DNA of 64,000 bases from Candidatus Merdivicinus excrementipullorum. GTDB taxonomy: Bacteria; Bacillota; Clostridia; Oscillospirales; Ruminococcaceae. The translations under genes were made by a program, and so were the position numbers. The number at the start of each line of letters is the position of its first letter. Position 1 is the first letter of the stretch. The notes beneath the pieces are model-generated. The model was not told the origin of the DNA. It searched no databases and saw only the letters and a list, made by a program, of their open reading frames with translations. Positions 41,200 through 50,287 of the stretch are shown one piece after another. The DNA lies in contig DVJP01000036.1 of the NCBI GenBank assembly GCA_018716725.1, forward strand, positions 1 to 64,000, given 5' to 3'.

Positions 41200-42498
41200 A
41201 TGCTGCCAATCGTTACCGCCAACGGCCAGGATGAAACCGCGCTCCTTTCCGCCCTCCGCCAGAGAAGCGGGGAAGTGGATAAACAGGTGGCGCAGACCGT
41301 TGCCGAGATCATTGAAAATGTCCGCGTAAACGGCGATAAGGCCGTGGAAGAGTACACTTTGAAATTCGACGGCAAACTGCCGCCTGCCATTGAGGTCAGC
41401 CAGGAGGAGATCAACGACGCCCTGACGGAGGCGGACCCGGATTTTGTATCTACTCTTTTAAACTCCATGGAGAACATCGCGGATTTCCACAACCGTCAAA
41501 AACATCAGAGCTTTATCGACTTAAAGGAAAACGGCGTGATTTTGGGCCAGCGCATCCGGGGCCTGAAACGTGTGGGGCTTTACGTTCCCGGCGGCACGGC
41601 GGCATACCCCTCTTCCGTACTGATGAACGCCGTTCCGGCGAAAATCGCGGGGGTCCAGGAGCTGATTATGGTAACGCCCCCCACCAAAGACGGCAAGGCA
41701 AACCCGGATATTTTAACGGCGGCCGCAGTTGCAGGGGTTGACCGGGTGTTCCTGCTGGGCGGCGCACAGGCGGTGGCAGCCTTGGCTTATGGCACGGAAA
41801 CCATCCCGAAGGTGGACAAAATCGTAGGGCCGGGCAATATTTTCGTAGCCACGGCAAAACGCCAGCTTTACGGGGTCGTGGACATCGACATGGTGGCTGG
41901 CCCCAGCGAAATCCTGGTGCTGGCGGACGAAACCGCCAACCCCAAATATGTGGCGGCGGATTTAATGTCCCAGGCAGAGCACGACCGGCTGGCCTCAGCC
42001 ATCCTCATCACCACCAGCCGGAAGCTGGCGGAGGAAACCAAGGCGGAGTTGGAACGCCAGGTAGAATCCCTTTCCCGTAAGGAAATTATCCGGGAATCCC
42101 TGAAAAATTTCGGCGGCATTATTGTCTGCGACACCATTGACCGGGCTATTGACCTGGCAAACGAGGTGGCCCCGGAGCACCTGGAAGTGGCCGTCAAAGA
42201 TCCCTTCACTTATCTGGGGCGGCTGGACAACGCCGGTTCCATTTTCCTTGGGGAGTACGCGCCGGAACCCTTGGGGGACTATTACGCCGGCCCCAACCAT
42301 GTTCTGCCCACCAGCGGCACCGCCCGGTTTTTCTCGCCCCTTTCTGTGGACGCTTTTGTGAAAAAATCCAGCTATATTTACTACACCAAGGAGGCTTTGC
42401 AGGAGGCCAGCGCCGATATTGTCCGCTTTGCCAATAAAGAGGGCCTGACTGCCCACGCCAATTCCATCATTGTCCGTTCCGAGGGGGAGGAAGCATGA
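41200..42498 (+). CDS. hisD: Histidinol dehydrogenase
   Basis: 432 residues, full length. Recognisable segments: RGLKRVGLYVPGGTAAYPSSVLMNAVPA, FLLGGAQAVAALAYGTETIPKVDKIVGPGN, DMVAGPSEILVLAD, LMSQAEHDRLASA and the Zn/active-site region EVAPEHLEV and GPNHVLPTSGTARFFSPL. It oxidises histidinol to histidine in two NAD-dependent steps. Overlaps hisC by 4 bp. Confidence 0.97.
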   Translation: MLPIVTANGQDETALLSALRQRSGEVDKQVAQTVAEIIENVRVNGDKAVEEYTLKFDGKLPPAIEVSQEEINDALTEADPDFVSTLLNSMENIADFHNRQKHQSFIDLKENGVILGQRIRGLKRVGLYVPGGTAAYPSSVLMNAVPAKIAGVQELIMVTPPTKDGKANPDILTAAAVAGVDRVFLLGGAQAVAALAYGTETIPKVDKIVGPGNIFVATAKRQLYGVVDIDMVAGPSEILVLADETANPKYVAADLMSQAEHDRLASAILITTSRKLAEETKAELERQVESLSRKEIIRESLKNFGGIIVCDTIDRAIDLANEVAPEHLEVAVKDPFTYLGRLDNAGSIFLGEYAPEPLGDYYAGPNHVLPTSGTARFFSPLSVDAFVKKSSYIYYTKEALQEASADIVRFANKEGLTAHANSIIVRSEGEEA

Positions 42499-43571
42499 GC
42501 AAAGGGTATGAACTCTGCGATAAAATCAAAAATTTAACGCCCTATGACCCGCTGGAAGGGGAATACCGGCTCCGGCTGGACGCCAATGAAAGCTATTTTG
42601 AGCCGGATGAAAACCTGCGGCGGGAGCTGGGGGAAATTGCGGCCAAAACCGCCTTTAACCGGTATCCGGACCCTTATGCGGTGGAGGTCTGCCGGGCCTT
42701 TGCGGAATTTTACGGGCTGCCGGAATCTCTGGTAACAGCTGGGAACGGCTCGGACGAGCTGATTAGCATCATTTGCGGGACGCTGCTCCAAAAGGGGGAG
42801 AAGCTGCTGACTTTCGCGCCGGATTTTTCCATGTACCGGTTCTACGCGGAGCTTTATGAGCTGGAATCCGTGGTAATGGAGAAAGAGCCTGACCTGACCC
42901 TTCCGGTGGACAGGGTGATTTCCTATATCAATGAAAACCAGGTTGCGGCGGTGATGTTCTCCAACCCCTGCAACCCCACTTCCCTGGGGCTGTCCCGGGA
43001 GGATGTGCGGAAGCTGGTATCCTCTGTCAAGGCCCTGGTGGTGCTGGACGAAGCTTACATGGACTTCTGGGACCAGAGCTTTCTGCCGGAAGTGCAGGAG
43101 CACGACAACCTGATTATTTTGAAAACCTGCTCTAAAGCCATCGGTATGGCGGCGGTGCGGCTGGGATTTGCCGTGGCCAAACCCGCTTTGAGCATCGCTC
43201 TTCGGGCGGCTAAGTCCCCCTATAACGTCAACAGCATTTCCCAGGCCATTGGCGCGCACATCCTTTCCAAAAGGGAATTCCTTTTGGACTGCCAGGATCA
43301 ATTGGTAAAATCGGCCCGGGAACTTAACGCGCGGCTGGACAAGTTGGCGGGAGAATTTCCGGTTTTGGAAACAGTACATCCCACCTGCACCAATTTTGTC
43401 TTTGTGAAAACCCCGGCGGCTCGGGAAATCCATCAAAAGCTGCTGGAAAAATCCATTGCCGTGCGCTGTTTCGGCAAGTACCTGAGGATTACCGCGCCTT
43501 CTCCGGAACAGATGGAGGAATTATTGGCGGCTTTGCATGATATACTGGTAGAAATGAGGGACAACGCATGA
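42495..43571 (+). CDS. hisC: Histidinol-phosphate aminotransferase
   Basis: 358 residues, fold-type I PLP enzyme. RLDANESYFEP, GNGSDELISIICG, NPCNPTS, VVLDEAYMDF and the Schiff-base lysine in LKTCSKAIGMAAVRLGFA are present. It transaminates imidazole-acetol phosphate with glutamate. Coupled by 4-bp overlaps to hisD and hisB. Confidence 0.96.
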   Translation: MSKGYELCDKIKNLTPYDPLEGEYRLRLDANESYFEPDENLRRELGEIAAKTAFNRYPDPYAVEVCRAFAEFYGLPESLVTAGNGSDELISIICGTLLQKGEKLLTFAPDFSMYRFYAELYELESVVMEKEPDLTLPVDRVISYINENQVAAVMFSNPCNPTSLGLSREDVRKLVSSVKALVVLDEAYMDFWDQSFLPEVQEHDNLIILKTCSKAIGMAAVRLGFAVAKPALSIALRAAKSPYNVNSISQAIGAHILSKREFLLDCQDQLVKSARELNARLDKLAGEFPVLETVHPTCTNFVFVKTPAAREIHQKLLEKSIAVRCFGKYLRITAPSPEQMEELLAALHDILVEMRDNA

Positions 43572-44143
43572 GAATCGCGCAGCTTTCCCGCACCACCAAG
43601 GAAACGGACGTCCATGTGACCCTGAACGTAGACGGTTCCGGTAAGGTGAACATTCAGACGGGCATTGGATTTTTTGACCATATGCTGACGGCCCTGGGAG
43701 TTCACGCCGGATTTGACCTGGAAATCAAGGTGAAGGGTGACTTGGAGGTGGACTGCCACCACACCGTCGAGGATACCGGCATTGTGCTGGGCCAGGCCTT
43801 GGCCAAAGCTTTGGGGAATGTCCCTGTGGCCCGGTACGGTTTCTTTTATATCCCCATGGACGAGGCTTTAGGATTTGCCGCGCTGGACATCAGCAAACGG
43901 CCGTTTTTGGTGTTTGACTGCCAATTTGCGGCGGACCAAATAGGCGGTATGGACACCCAGATGGTGGAGGAATTTATGCGGGCTTTCGCCTTTAACGCCG
44001 GGATTACCCTGCATCTCCGCTGCGAGTACGGCAAAAATGACCACCACAAGGCCGAAGCCCTCTTCAAGGCCCTGGCCCATAGTCTGAAACAGGCTGTCGT
44101 GCCCGCCGGGAACGTGGTACTGTCTACCAAAGGCGTGCTTTAA
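43568..44143 (+). CDS. hisB: Imidazoleglycerol-phosphate dehydratase
   Basis: 191 residues, the monofunctional form. Metal-binding motifs FFDHML, DCHHTVEDTGIVLGQAL and the C-terminal KNDHHKAEALFKALA are intact. It dehydrates imidazole-glycerol phosphate. The histidinol-phosphatase domain found in some HisB proteins is absent. Confidence 0.97.
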   Translation: MRIAQLSRTTKETDVHVTLNVDGSGKVNIQTGIGFFDHMLTALGVHAGFDLEIKVKGDLEVDCHHTVEDTGIVLGQALAKALGNVPVARYGFFYIPMDEALGFAALDISKRPFLVFDCQFAADQIGGMDTQMVEEFMRAFAFNAGITLHLRCEYGKNDHHKAEALFKALAHSLKQAVVPAGNVVLSTKGVL

Positions 44144-44183
44144 TCTTGCAAACGCAATTCGTATAAATAGGAGGGAACCCTCT

Positions 44184-44783
44184 TTGATAACCATTATTGA
44201 CTACGGGGCGGGCAATTTGTTCAGCGTCCAGAACGCCTTAAATTACCTGGGACTGGAAAACCGGGTGAGCAGCGACCCTGCCGAAATCCGTTCCGCAGAC
44301 GGGCTGATTCTGCCCGGCGTTGGGGCCTTCCCGGACGCCATGAGGATGCTGAACGCATCCGGCCTCACCGGCTTCATCCGGGAAGAAGCCCGCAAAAAGC
44401 CTTTCCTCGGCATCTGCCTGGGGATGCAGCTGCTTTTTGAAACGGGATATGAGTTTGAGGAAACAGCCGGTCTGGGATTACTGCCCGGGGCAGTCCAGAA
44501 AATCTCGACGCCCTATAAAATCCCCCACATGGGCTGGAACAGCCTGACCTTCCATCGGCCCTGCCCCCTTTTAGAGGGGATTCAGGAAGGGGAGTCAGTG
44601 TATTTTGTCCATTCCTTCCAGGCCAAAACCCAGCCGGAATGCCTGTATGCTTCCTGCGATTACGGGACGGAGATCCCGGCGCTGGTTGGGGAGGGGACAG
44701 TGTTCGGTGCCCAGTTCCATCCGGAAAAAAGCGGGGAAGTGGGGCTTACCATTCTGAAAAACTTCGGGAGGCTGACCAAATGA
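44184..44783 (+). CDS. hisH: Imidazole glycerol phosphate synthase, glutaminase subunit
   Basis: 199 residues, TTG start at 44184 with GGAGGG 8 bases upstream. Class I glutamine amidotransferase: IIDYGAGNLFSVQNAL, LPGVGAFPDAM, the nucleophile Cys in FLGICLGMQLLFE, and QFHPEKSGEVG with the catalytic His and Glu. It supplies ammonia to HisF. Confidence 0.96.
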   Translation: MITIIDYGAGNLFSVQNALNYLGLENRVSSDPAEIRSADGLILPGVGAFPDAMRMLNASGLTGFIREEARKKPFLGICLGMQLLFETGYEFEETAGLGLLPGAVQKISTPYKIPHMGWNSLTFHRPCPLLEGIQEGESVYFVHSFQAKTQPECLYASCDYGTEIPALVGEGTVFGAQFHPEKSGEVGLTILKNFGRLTK

Positions 44784-45508
44784 TTATTCTGCCAGCAATT
44801 GACATTAAAGACGGAAACTGCGTCCGCCTCTATAAAGGGGAATTCAGCACCGTCCATAAAGTTGCCGAGAATCCCCTGGAAACCGCCCGGAAGTTTGAAG
44901 CTGATGGGGCGGAATGGCTCCATATGGTGGATTTGGATGGGGCAAAAGACGCCAAACCTCAAAATGCGGAGATTTTCTGCCAAATTGCCCGGGAAACTTC
45001 CCTGAAAGTGGAAGTAGGCGGGGGAATCCGCAGCCTGGAAACAGTGGAAGCCTACCTGTCCCGGGGAATCAGCCGGGTGATTTTAGGTTCCGCCGCTGTC
45101 CGGAACCCGGAGCTGGTGAAAACAGCGGTCAAAGAATACGGCCATCAGATTGCCGTGGGAATCGACGCCAAAAACGGCATGGCGGCGGTGGAAGGCTGGC
45201 TGGACACCTCCACGGCCCACTATCTGGATTTGGCCAAAGCCATGGAAAAAATTGGCGTTTCCACCATTATTTACACGGACATTTCCAAAGACGGGACCCT
45301 TTCCGGCCCCAATTTGCAGGAGCTGGACGCCATTAACCGAGCGGTTTCCTGCAGCATTGTGGCAAGCGGCGGCATTTCCAACTTGGACGATATTATTGCC
45401 TTGAGGAAGCTGGGCCTTTATGGGGCTATCTGCGGCAAATCCCTTTACCAAGGGACGCTGGACTTGAAAGAAGCCATCCGGGAAGCGGGGGAGGTGCAGT
45501 CATGTTAG
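44780..45508 (+). CDS. hisA: ProFAR isomerase (HisA)
   Basis: 242 residues from ATG 44780, overlapping the hisH stop as ATGA; a longer in-frame start lies within hisH and is unlikely. TIM barrel with catalytic Asp in [34 protein letters not shown] and [16 protein letters not shown]. It isomerises ProFAR to PRFAR. Confidence 0.96.
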   Translation: MIILPAIDIKDGNCVRLYKGEFSTVHKVAENPLETARKFEADGAEWLHMVDLDGAKDAKPQNAEIFCQIARETSLKVEVGGGIRSLETVEAYLSRGISRVILGSAAVRNPELVKTAVKEYGHQIAVGIDAKNGMAAVEGWLDTSTAHYLDLAKAMEKIGVSTIIYTDISKDGTLSGPNLQELDAINRAVSCSIVASGGISNLDDIIALRKLGLYGAICGKSLYQGTLDLKEAIREAGEVQSC

Positions 45509-46260
45509 CAAAACGCATTATCCCCTGTCTGGACGTCCGGGACGGGAAGGTAGTCAAGGGCGTCAATTTCGTGGGCATCCAGGAGGTAGGCGACCCGGTG
45601 GAGTGCGCCCGGGCTTACATGGAGCAGGGCGCGGATGAGATCGTCTTTCTGGACATTACCGCCACCAGCGACAACCGGGATACCATTGTGGATGTGGTGC
45701 GGGAAACTGCAAAACAGGTATTCGTGCCATTAACCGTAGGCGGCGGCATCCGCAGTGTGGAGGATTTTTCTAAATTGCTGCGGGCCGGGGCGGACAAAGT
45801 GAGCGTCAATTCCTCCGCTCTGAAAAATCCCCAGCTGATTGCGGAGGCCGCGGACAAATTCGGCAGCCAATGCGTAGTGGCGGCCATTGACGCCAAACGC
45901 ATGGAGGACGGCTCCTGGCACGCCTTTGTGGCGGGCGGACGCAAAGACACCGGCATCGACGCGGTGGAATGGGCGGCCAAAGCCTGTGAACTGGGGGCAG
46001 GAGAAATCCTTCTGACTTCCATGGACGCGGACGGCACCAAGCAGGGCTTTGACCTGGATTTGCTGAATGCCGTGATTGCCCGGGTGAACATTCCGGTCAT
46101 TGCGTCCGGCGGCTGCGGAAGCCTTGCGCATTTTTCGGAAGTCTTTGAAAAAACCGGAGCGGACGCGGCCCTGGCGGCTTCTTTATTCCACTATAAGGAA
46201 CTGACGGTAGGCCAGGTGAAGGAGCACCTGCGCAGCCGCAATATCCCGGTGCGGATTTAG
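45502..46260 (+). CDS. hisF: Imidazole glycerol phosphate synthase, cyclase subunit
   Basis: 252 residues. Opens with [20 protein letters not shown]; also [32 protein letters not shown] and [15 protein letters not shown], with both catalytic Asp residues. It forms the imidazole ring with HisH. It overlaps hisA by 7 bp. Confidence 0.97.
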   Translation: MLAKRIIPCLDVRDGKVVKGVNFVGIQEVGDPVECARAYMEQGADEIVFLDITATSDNRDTIVDVVRETAKQVFVPLTVGGGIRSVEDFSKLLRAGADKVSVNSSALKNPQLIAEAADKFGSQCVVAAIDAKRMEDGSWHAFVAGGRKDTGIDAVEWAAKACELGAGEILLTSMDADGTKQGFDLDLLNAVIARVNIPVIASGGCGSLAHFSEVFEKTGADAALAASLFHYKELTVGQVKEHLRSRNIPVRI

Positions 46261-46269
46261 GAGGGGCAC

Positions 46270-46599
46270 ATGGAACTGGACAAATATTTTGCAAAAGGGG
46301 AGCTGATCCCCGCCATTGTCACCGAAGCGGAAACTGGCGAGGTCTTAATGCTAGCCTATATGAACCGGGAAAGCCTGCAAAAAACCCTGGAAACCGGCTA
46401 CACTTGGTTTTACAGCCGTTCCCGCCAGTGCCTTTGGAACAAAGGGGCCACCAGCGGGCATTTACAGAAGGTGGTAACCGTCACCGCCGACTGCGACGAC
46501 GATACCCTGTTAGTAAAGGTGCATCAAACCGGCCCGGCCTGCCACACCGGCAGCCACAGCTGTTTCTTTAAAGAGATTTGGAGGAATCAGGATGAATGA
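46270..46599 (+). CDS. hisI: Phosphoribosyl-AMP cyclohydrolase
   Basis: 109 residues, separate from HisE. Contains [33 protein letters not shown], the metal-site DCDDDTLLV and zinc Cys/His in [12 protein letters not shown]. It opens the adenine ring of PR-AMP. Confidence 0.97.
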   Translation: MELDKYFAKGELIPAIVTEAETGEVLMLAYMNRESLQKTLETGYTWFYSRSRQCLWNKGATSGHLQKVVTVTADCDDDTLLVKVHQTGPACHTGSHSCFFKEIWRNQDE

Positions 46600-46918
46600 T
46601 ACATTGGAAGGGCTGTTTGAAGTAGTCAAACAGCGGAAAGAGCATTTTCAGGAAGGCTCCTACACCTGTTACCTTTTTGACAAGGGGCTGGATAAAATTC
46701 TGAAAAAATGCGGCGAGGAATGCTCTGAAATGATTATTGCCGCTAAAAACAACGACAAGGGCGAACTGACCAACGAAATGTGCGATTTGATTTACCACAT
46801 GATGGTCTTAATGGCGGAACAGGGGGTGGAACTTTCCGACATCGGCGGGATTTTGGAACAGCGCCGCCAAAAAATCGGAAACCTGAAGCAGTTCCACGTT
46901 TCTGACCACAACACTTGA
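46592..46918 (+). CDS. hisE: Phosphoribosyl-ATP pyrophosphatase
   Basis: 108 residues of the all-alpha MazG-like fold: [32 protein letters not shown], then [21 protein letters not shown]. It hydrolyses PR-ATP to PR-AMP. Last gene of the his operon, overlapping hisI by 8 bp; I see no clear terminator before the next gene. Confidence 0.96.
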   Translation: MNDTLEGLFEVVKQRKEHFQEGSYTCYLFDKGLDKILKKCGEECSEMIIAAKNNDKGELTNEMCDLIYHMMVLMAEQGVELSDIGGILEQRRQKIGNLKQFHVSDHNT

Positions 46919-46983
46919 TGGATTTCGCCGGTATAGCCCGGCCCGGATGTTGAAAGAAATTTCATACGAAAGGGCTGGGTTAT

Positions 46984-48291
46984 ATGGCAGTATTGGAATT
47001 GCTGACCGGCCCTGCGTTTTTGCTGTTTTTGGCGGGCGCGGGGATTTTTTTTACATGTAAGCTCAAAGGGATGCAGTTTTTCCAGACGGGCCGCATTTGG
47101 AAGGCGACTTTTGGCAGACTGACGGACAAAAGAGAAAAATCAAGCGGGGCGATTTCCCCTTTCCAAGCGACAGCGACGGCTCTGGCCGGCACCCTTGGGA
47201 CTGGGAACATTGCCGGGGTGGCCACTGCCATCGTCAGCGGCGGACCCGGGGCGGTGTTCTGGATGTGGCTGTCGTCCTTGTTCGCTATGGCGCTGAAATA
47301 CGCGGAGATTTTTTTGTCTGTCCGGTTCCGCACAGTAAATGCCAATGGGGAACAGGTGGGCGGCCCCATGTACTATATGGAAAAAGGGCTTCACTGCCGG
47401 TGGATGGCGGTGTGGTTTTCTGCTGCCTGCGTTCTGGCATCTTTCGGCATTGGCAATATGGCCCAGGCAAACGCGGCGGCCCAGTCTCTTTCGGCGGCGT
47501 TCGGCATTCCGGAATGGGCGGTGGGCATCGGCTTAATGTGTGTAATCGGGATGGTTTTGTTCGGCGGAATCAAAAAGATTTCCAAATGGACAGAACGGGT
47601 GATCCCTTTTTTAGCTGTGCTTTACATTGGGGCGTCGGTATGGGCCTTGTGGGTTCACCGCAGTAAAATTCCGGGAGTGATTTCCCTGATTATAAGGGAC
47701 GCATTTGATTTTTCCGCGGCGGCAGGAGGTATCTTCGGCTTTTTAGTGTGCCGGGGCGTTCGTTACGGGGTAGCCCGGGGCGTTTTTTCCAATGAGGCGG
47801 GGATGGGATCCGCCCCCATTATCCATGGCGCTGCGGACGCCCGGTCCCCGGCGGATCAGGGAATGTGGGGGATTATCGAGGTATTCCTGGATACCACGGT
47901 TATGTGCAGCGTGACAGCTTTGGTGATTCTCACAAGCGGCGTGCCCTTTGCGGGAAAAGACGGGGCGGCCCTGACTTTAGCCGCCTTTGAAACCGTTCTG
48001 GGAAAACCGGGCGTTTTATTTTTGGCAGTGTCCATTTTGTTTTTCGCGGCGGCCAGTATTTTAGGGTGGAGCTACTGCGGCGAAAAATCCATGGAGTATC
48101 TTCATCCGGGCAAAAAAAGCCGGGACCTCTACCGGGTCCTGTATTTGTGCGCGGTACTGGCAGGGGCTGTGTTTCCGCTGGATTTCGTGTGGACGCTGTC
48201 TGATTTGCTGAACTTGGCAATGGCGGTCCCCAATGTACTGGCTGTCCTTCTGCTGAGTTCATCTATCACAGTGAGAAAAATGCAAAAATAG
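46984..48291 (+). CDS. AGCS-family sodium:alanine/glycine symporter
   Basis: 435 residues with about ten membrane helices. The family signature is clear: GAISPFQATATALAGTLGTGNIAGVATAI near 55-85, GGPMYYMEKG, FGIGNMAQANAAAQSL, the GVARGVFSNEAGMGSAPIIHGAA block, and GWSYCGEKSMEYL near the end. Imports small neutral amino acids with Na+. It lies 65 bases after hisE and may be read from the his promoter; a histidine link is not implied. Confidence 0.93.
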   Translation: MAVLELLTGPAFLLFLAGAGIFFTCKLKGMQFFQTGRIWKATFGRLTDKREKSSGAISPFQATATALAGTLGTGNIAGVATAIVSGGPGAVFWMWLSSLFAMALKYAEIFLSVRFRTVNANGEQVGGPMYYMEKGLHCRWMAVWFSAACVLASFGIGNMAQANAAAQSLSAAFGIPEWAVGIGLMCVIGMVLFGGIKKISKWTERVIPFLAVLYIGASVWALWVHRSKIPGVISLIIRDAFDFSAAAGGIFGFLVCRGVRYGVARGVFSNEAGMGSAPIIHGAADARSPADQGMWGIIEVFLDTTVMCSVTALVILTSGVPFAGKDGAALTLAAFETVLGKPGVLFLAVSILFFAAASILGWSYCGEKSMEYLHPGKKSRDLYRVLYLCAVLAGAVFPLDFVWTLSDLLNLAMAVPNVLAVLLLSSSITVRKMQK

Positions 48292-48556
48292 CATAAAAAT
48301 AGATTTTACATTAACAAAATTTTGTGCTTAAAGATATTCTTCTTCTTAATTTTTTGAAAAAAGAAGAAATCAGATGATAATACGGGATTTTTTCAAAAAA
48401 TCACTTGATTTTATCGGAAATCGGCTAAAAATCGAAATTGTAGATTAGCGGACAAAGTGATATATTTGTACTTGTTTAGTTTACAGATGTGCTCAACTGA
48501 CGGATGTCCGCTGCAAACGCACAGGACGTGCCGCAGTTTGAATGGGAGGGGTTTGG
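48292..48556. other. A/T-rich intergenic region with two hairpins
   Basis: 265 bases. A stem TTCTTCTT/AAGAAGAA (48340-48347/48361-48368) and a perfect GATTTTTT-C-AAAAAATC dyad (48386-48402) may end the symporter transcript, though neither has a clean trailing U-tract. No T-box or other riboswitch features are visible before the ACT regulator. Confidence 0.5.
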
Positions 48557-48991
48557 ATGAACGAAAAACCGCAGTATCTGATTGTCAATGCGGATATACT
48601 GCCCGATGTTTTCCGCAAAGTCATCGAAGCAAAACAGCTCTTGTCCAAAGCGCAGGCAAAAAATTCCTCCGAAGCCTGCCGGATCGTGGGAATTTCCAGA
48701 AGCGCATTTTATAAATACAAGGATAATGTCAAGGTATACGACGAAAAGGACAACAGCCAGCTGAGCACGTTGTATTTCAAATTGTCGGACGAGCCGGGTG
48801 TTCTCTCCAGGGTGCTGCAAAAATTGTATGAAATGGGCGCGAATATTTTGACTGTAAACCAAAATATCCCAGTAGATTCTGTGGCGGTTGTAACAGTCAG
48901 CATCCGGTTTGACAGCACGCGGGTAGACCCGGAAGAAATCTTGAGAAACCTGACCGCGATTTATGGCGTTGTTTCTGTCAAAAGAATATAA
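48557..48991 (+). CDS. HTH-ACT regulator (UPF0735/PheB-like)
   Basis: 144 residues from ATG 48557 with GGAGG about 8 bases upstream. An N-terminal helix-turn-helix-like segment (LLSKAQAKNSSEACRIVGISRSAFYKYKDNV, about 28-58) is followed by an ACT domain (LYFKLSDEPGVLSRVLQKLYEMGANILTVNQNI). This is the UPF0735 ACT-domain family, of which Bacillus PheB is a member. Its place directly before hom and lysC suggests it senses threonine, homoserine or another aspartate-family amino acid and controls this operon. Confidence 0.88.
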   Translation: MNEKPQYLIVNADILPDVFRKVIEAKQLLSKAQAKNSSEACRIVGISRSAFYKYKDNVKVYDEKDNSQLSTLYFKLSDEPGVLSRVLQKLYEMGANILTVNQNIPVDSVAVVTVSIRFDSTRVDPEEILRNLTAIYGVVSVKRI

Positions 48992-49012
48992 TAAGGCATT
49001 GGGGGAAGTTGG

Positions 49013-50254
49013 ATGGCAAAAGTTGCAGTGCTGGGGCACGGCGTAGTTGGCTCCGGCGTGGTGGAATTGTTCCATAAGAATAAAGGCAGCATAGAAGCCC
49101 GGGCCGGACAGCATATGGAAGTGAAGTACATTCTGGATATCCGGGATTTTCCGGATCTGCCTTACCATGACAAGTTTACAAAGGATTTTCAGCTGATCTT
49201 AAACGATCCGGAAATTACGGTGGTTGCCGAGGTAATGGGCGGGCTTTCTCCTGCATTTGAGTATGTGAAAAGCCTGCTGGAGCATGGAAAAAGCGTGGTA
49301 ACCTCCAACAAGGAGCTGGTGGCGGAAAAAGGGGCGCTGCTCCTGCGCGTGGCGAAAGAGCACAATGTCAATTTCTTCTTTGAAGCCAGCGTGGGAGGGG
49401 GCATCCCTATTATCCGGCCCATGCACCAATGTCTGGCTGCCAATGAGATTACCGAAATTGCGGGGATTTTAAACGGCACCACGAATTTTATCCTGACCAA
49501 AATGATCCACGACCAAATGAGTTTCGGCGACGCGCTGAAAACGGCCCAGGAGCTGGGGTATGCGGAACGGAATCCGGCGGCGGATGTGGAAGGCCGGGAT
49601 ACCTGCCGCAAAATCTGCATCCTGGCTTCCCTGGCCTTTGGAAGCCACGTTTATCCCAACACGGTCTACACGGAAGGCATCACGAACCTGACTTTGGAGG
49701 ATGTGGCATACGCAGAAGACTGGGGCGGAGTTATCAAACTCATCGGACGGGCAAAGAAGCTGCAGGACGGCAAGCTGACGGCGGGCGTTTTCCCGGCCTT
49801 CATCGGCGAACACAGCCAGCTGGCCAATATTGACGATGTGTTCAACGGCGTCCTGATCCGGGGGGATGCAACCGGCGACGTAGTCTTTTACGGCCGGGGC
49901 GCGGGCAAGTTCCCCACAGCCAGCGCCGTTGTGGCGGATATGATTGACGTGGCCAAAGCAAACACCACCAGCAAGTCCCTCAGCTGGGAGGATTCCGCGG
50001 AAAACCATGTGGTGGATATCCAAACCGTGCCGTTTTCCTTTTATCTCCGGTTCTGTTCGGAACGGGGCGATGAATGTGAAGCCCAGCTTCGGGAGCTTTT
50101 CCCGGACTCCACCTGGCTGGCCAGGAAAAAGCAGCCGGAGAATGAATGGGCGTTTGTTACGCCGGTTATGACGGAATTGGAGCTGCAAAAACGGCTGTCG
50201 CGCCTGAATGAAGCGGACCGGCTGCTGAACCGCATCCGGCTCCTTGACTATTGA
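49013..50254 (+). CDS. hom: Homoserine dehydrogenase
   Basis: 413 residues. NAD(P) motif AVLGHGVVGSGVVELF, catalytic-domain segments VTSNKELVAEKG, EASVGGGIPIIRPMH, ILNGTTNFILTKM and ERNPAADVEGRDTCRKICILASLAFG, and an ACT-type C-terminal region (VPFSFYLRFCSERGDECEAQLRELF). It reduces aspartate semialdehyde to homoserine for threonine and methionine. It lies 21 bases after the HTH-ACT gene and 33 before lysC. Confidence 0.97.
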   Translation: MAKVAVLGHGVVGSGVVELFHKNKGSIEARAGQHMEVKYILDIRDFPDLPYHDKFTKDFQLILNDPEITVVAEVMGGLSPAFEYVKSLLEHGKSVVTSNKELVAEKGALLLRVAKEHNVNFFFEASVGGGIPIIRPMHQCLAANEITEIAGILNGTTNFILTKMIHDQMSFGDALKTAQELGYAERNPAADVEGRDTCRKICILASLAFGSHVYPNTVYTEGITNLTLEDVAYAEDWGGVIKLIGRAKKLQDGKLTAGVFPAFIGEHSQLANIDDVFNGVLIRGDATGDVVFYGRGAGKFPTASAVVADMIDVAKANTTSKSLSWEDSAENHVVDIQTVPFSFYLRFCSERGDECEAQLRELFPDSTWLARKKQPENEWAFVTPVMTELELQKRLSRLNEADRLLNRIRLLDY

Positions 50255-50287
50255 GAATTTGCTGCGTAAGCAGAAATGGAGGCAGTT

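Noticed and set aside
48292..48556. Lysine or threonine riboswitch before the aspartate-family genes
   Set aside because: Only simple A/T-rich dyads are present; none of the conserved lysine-riboswitch helices can be drawn.
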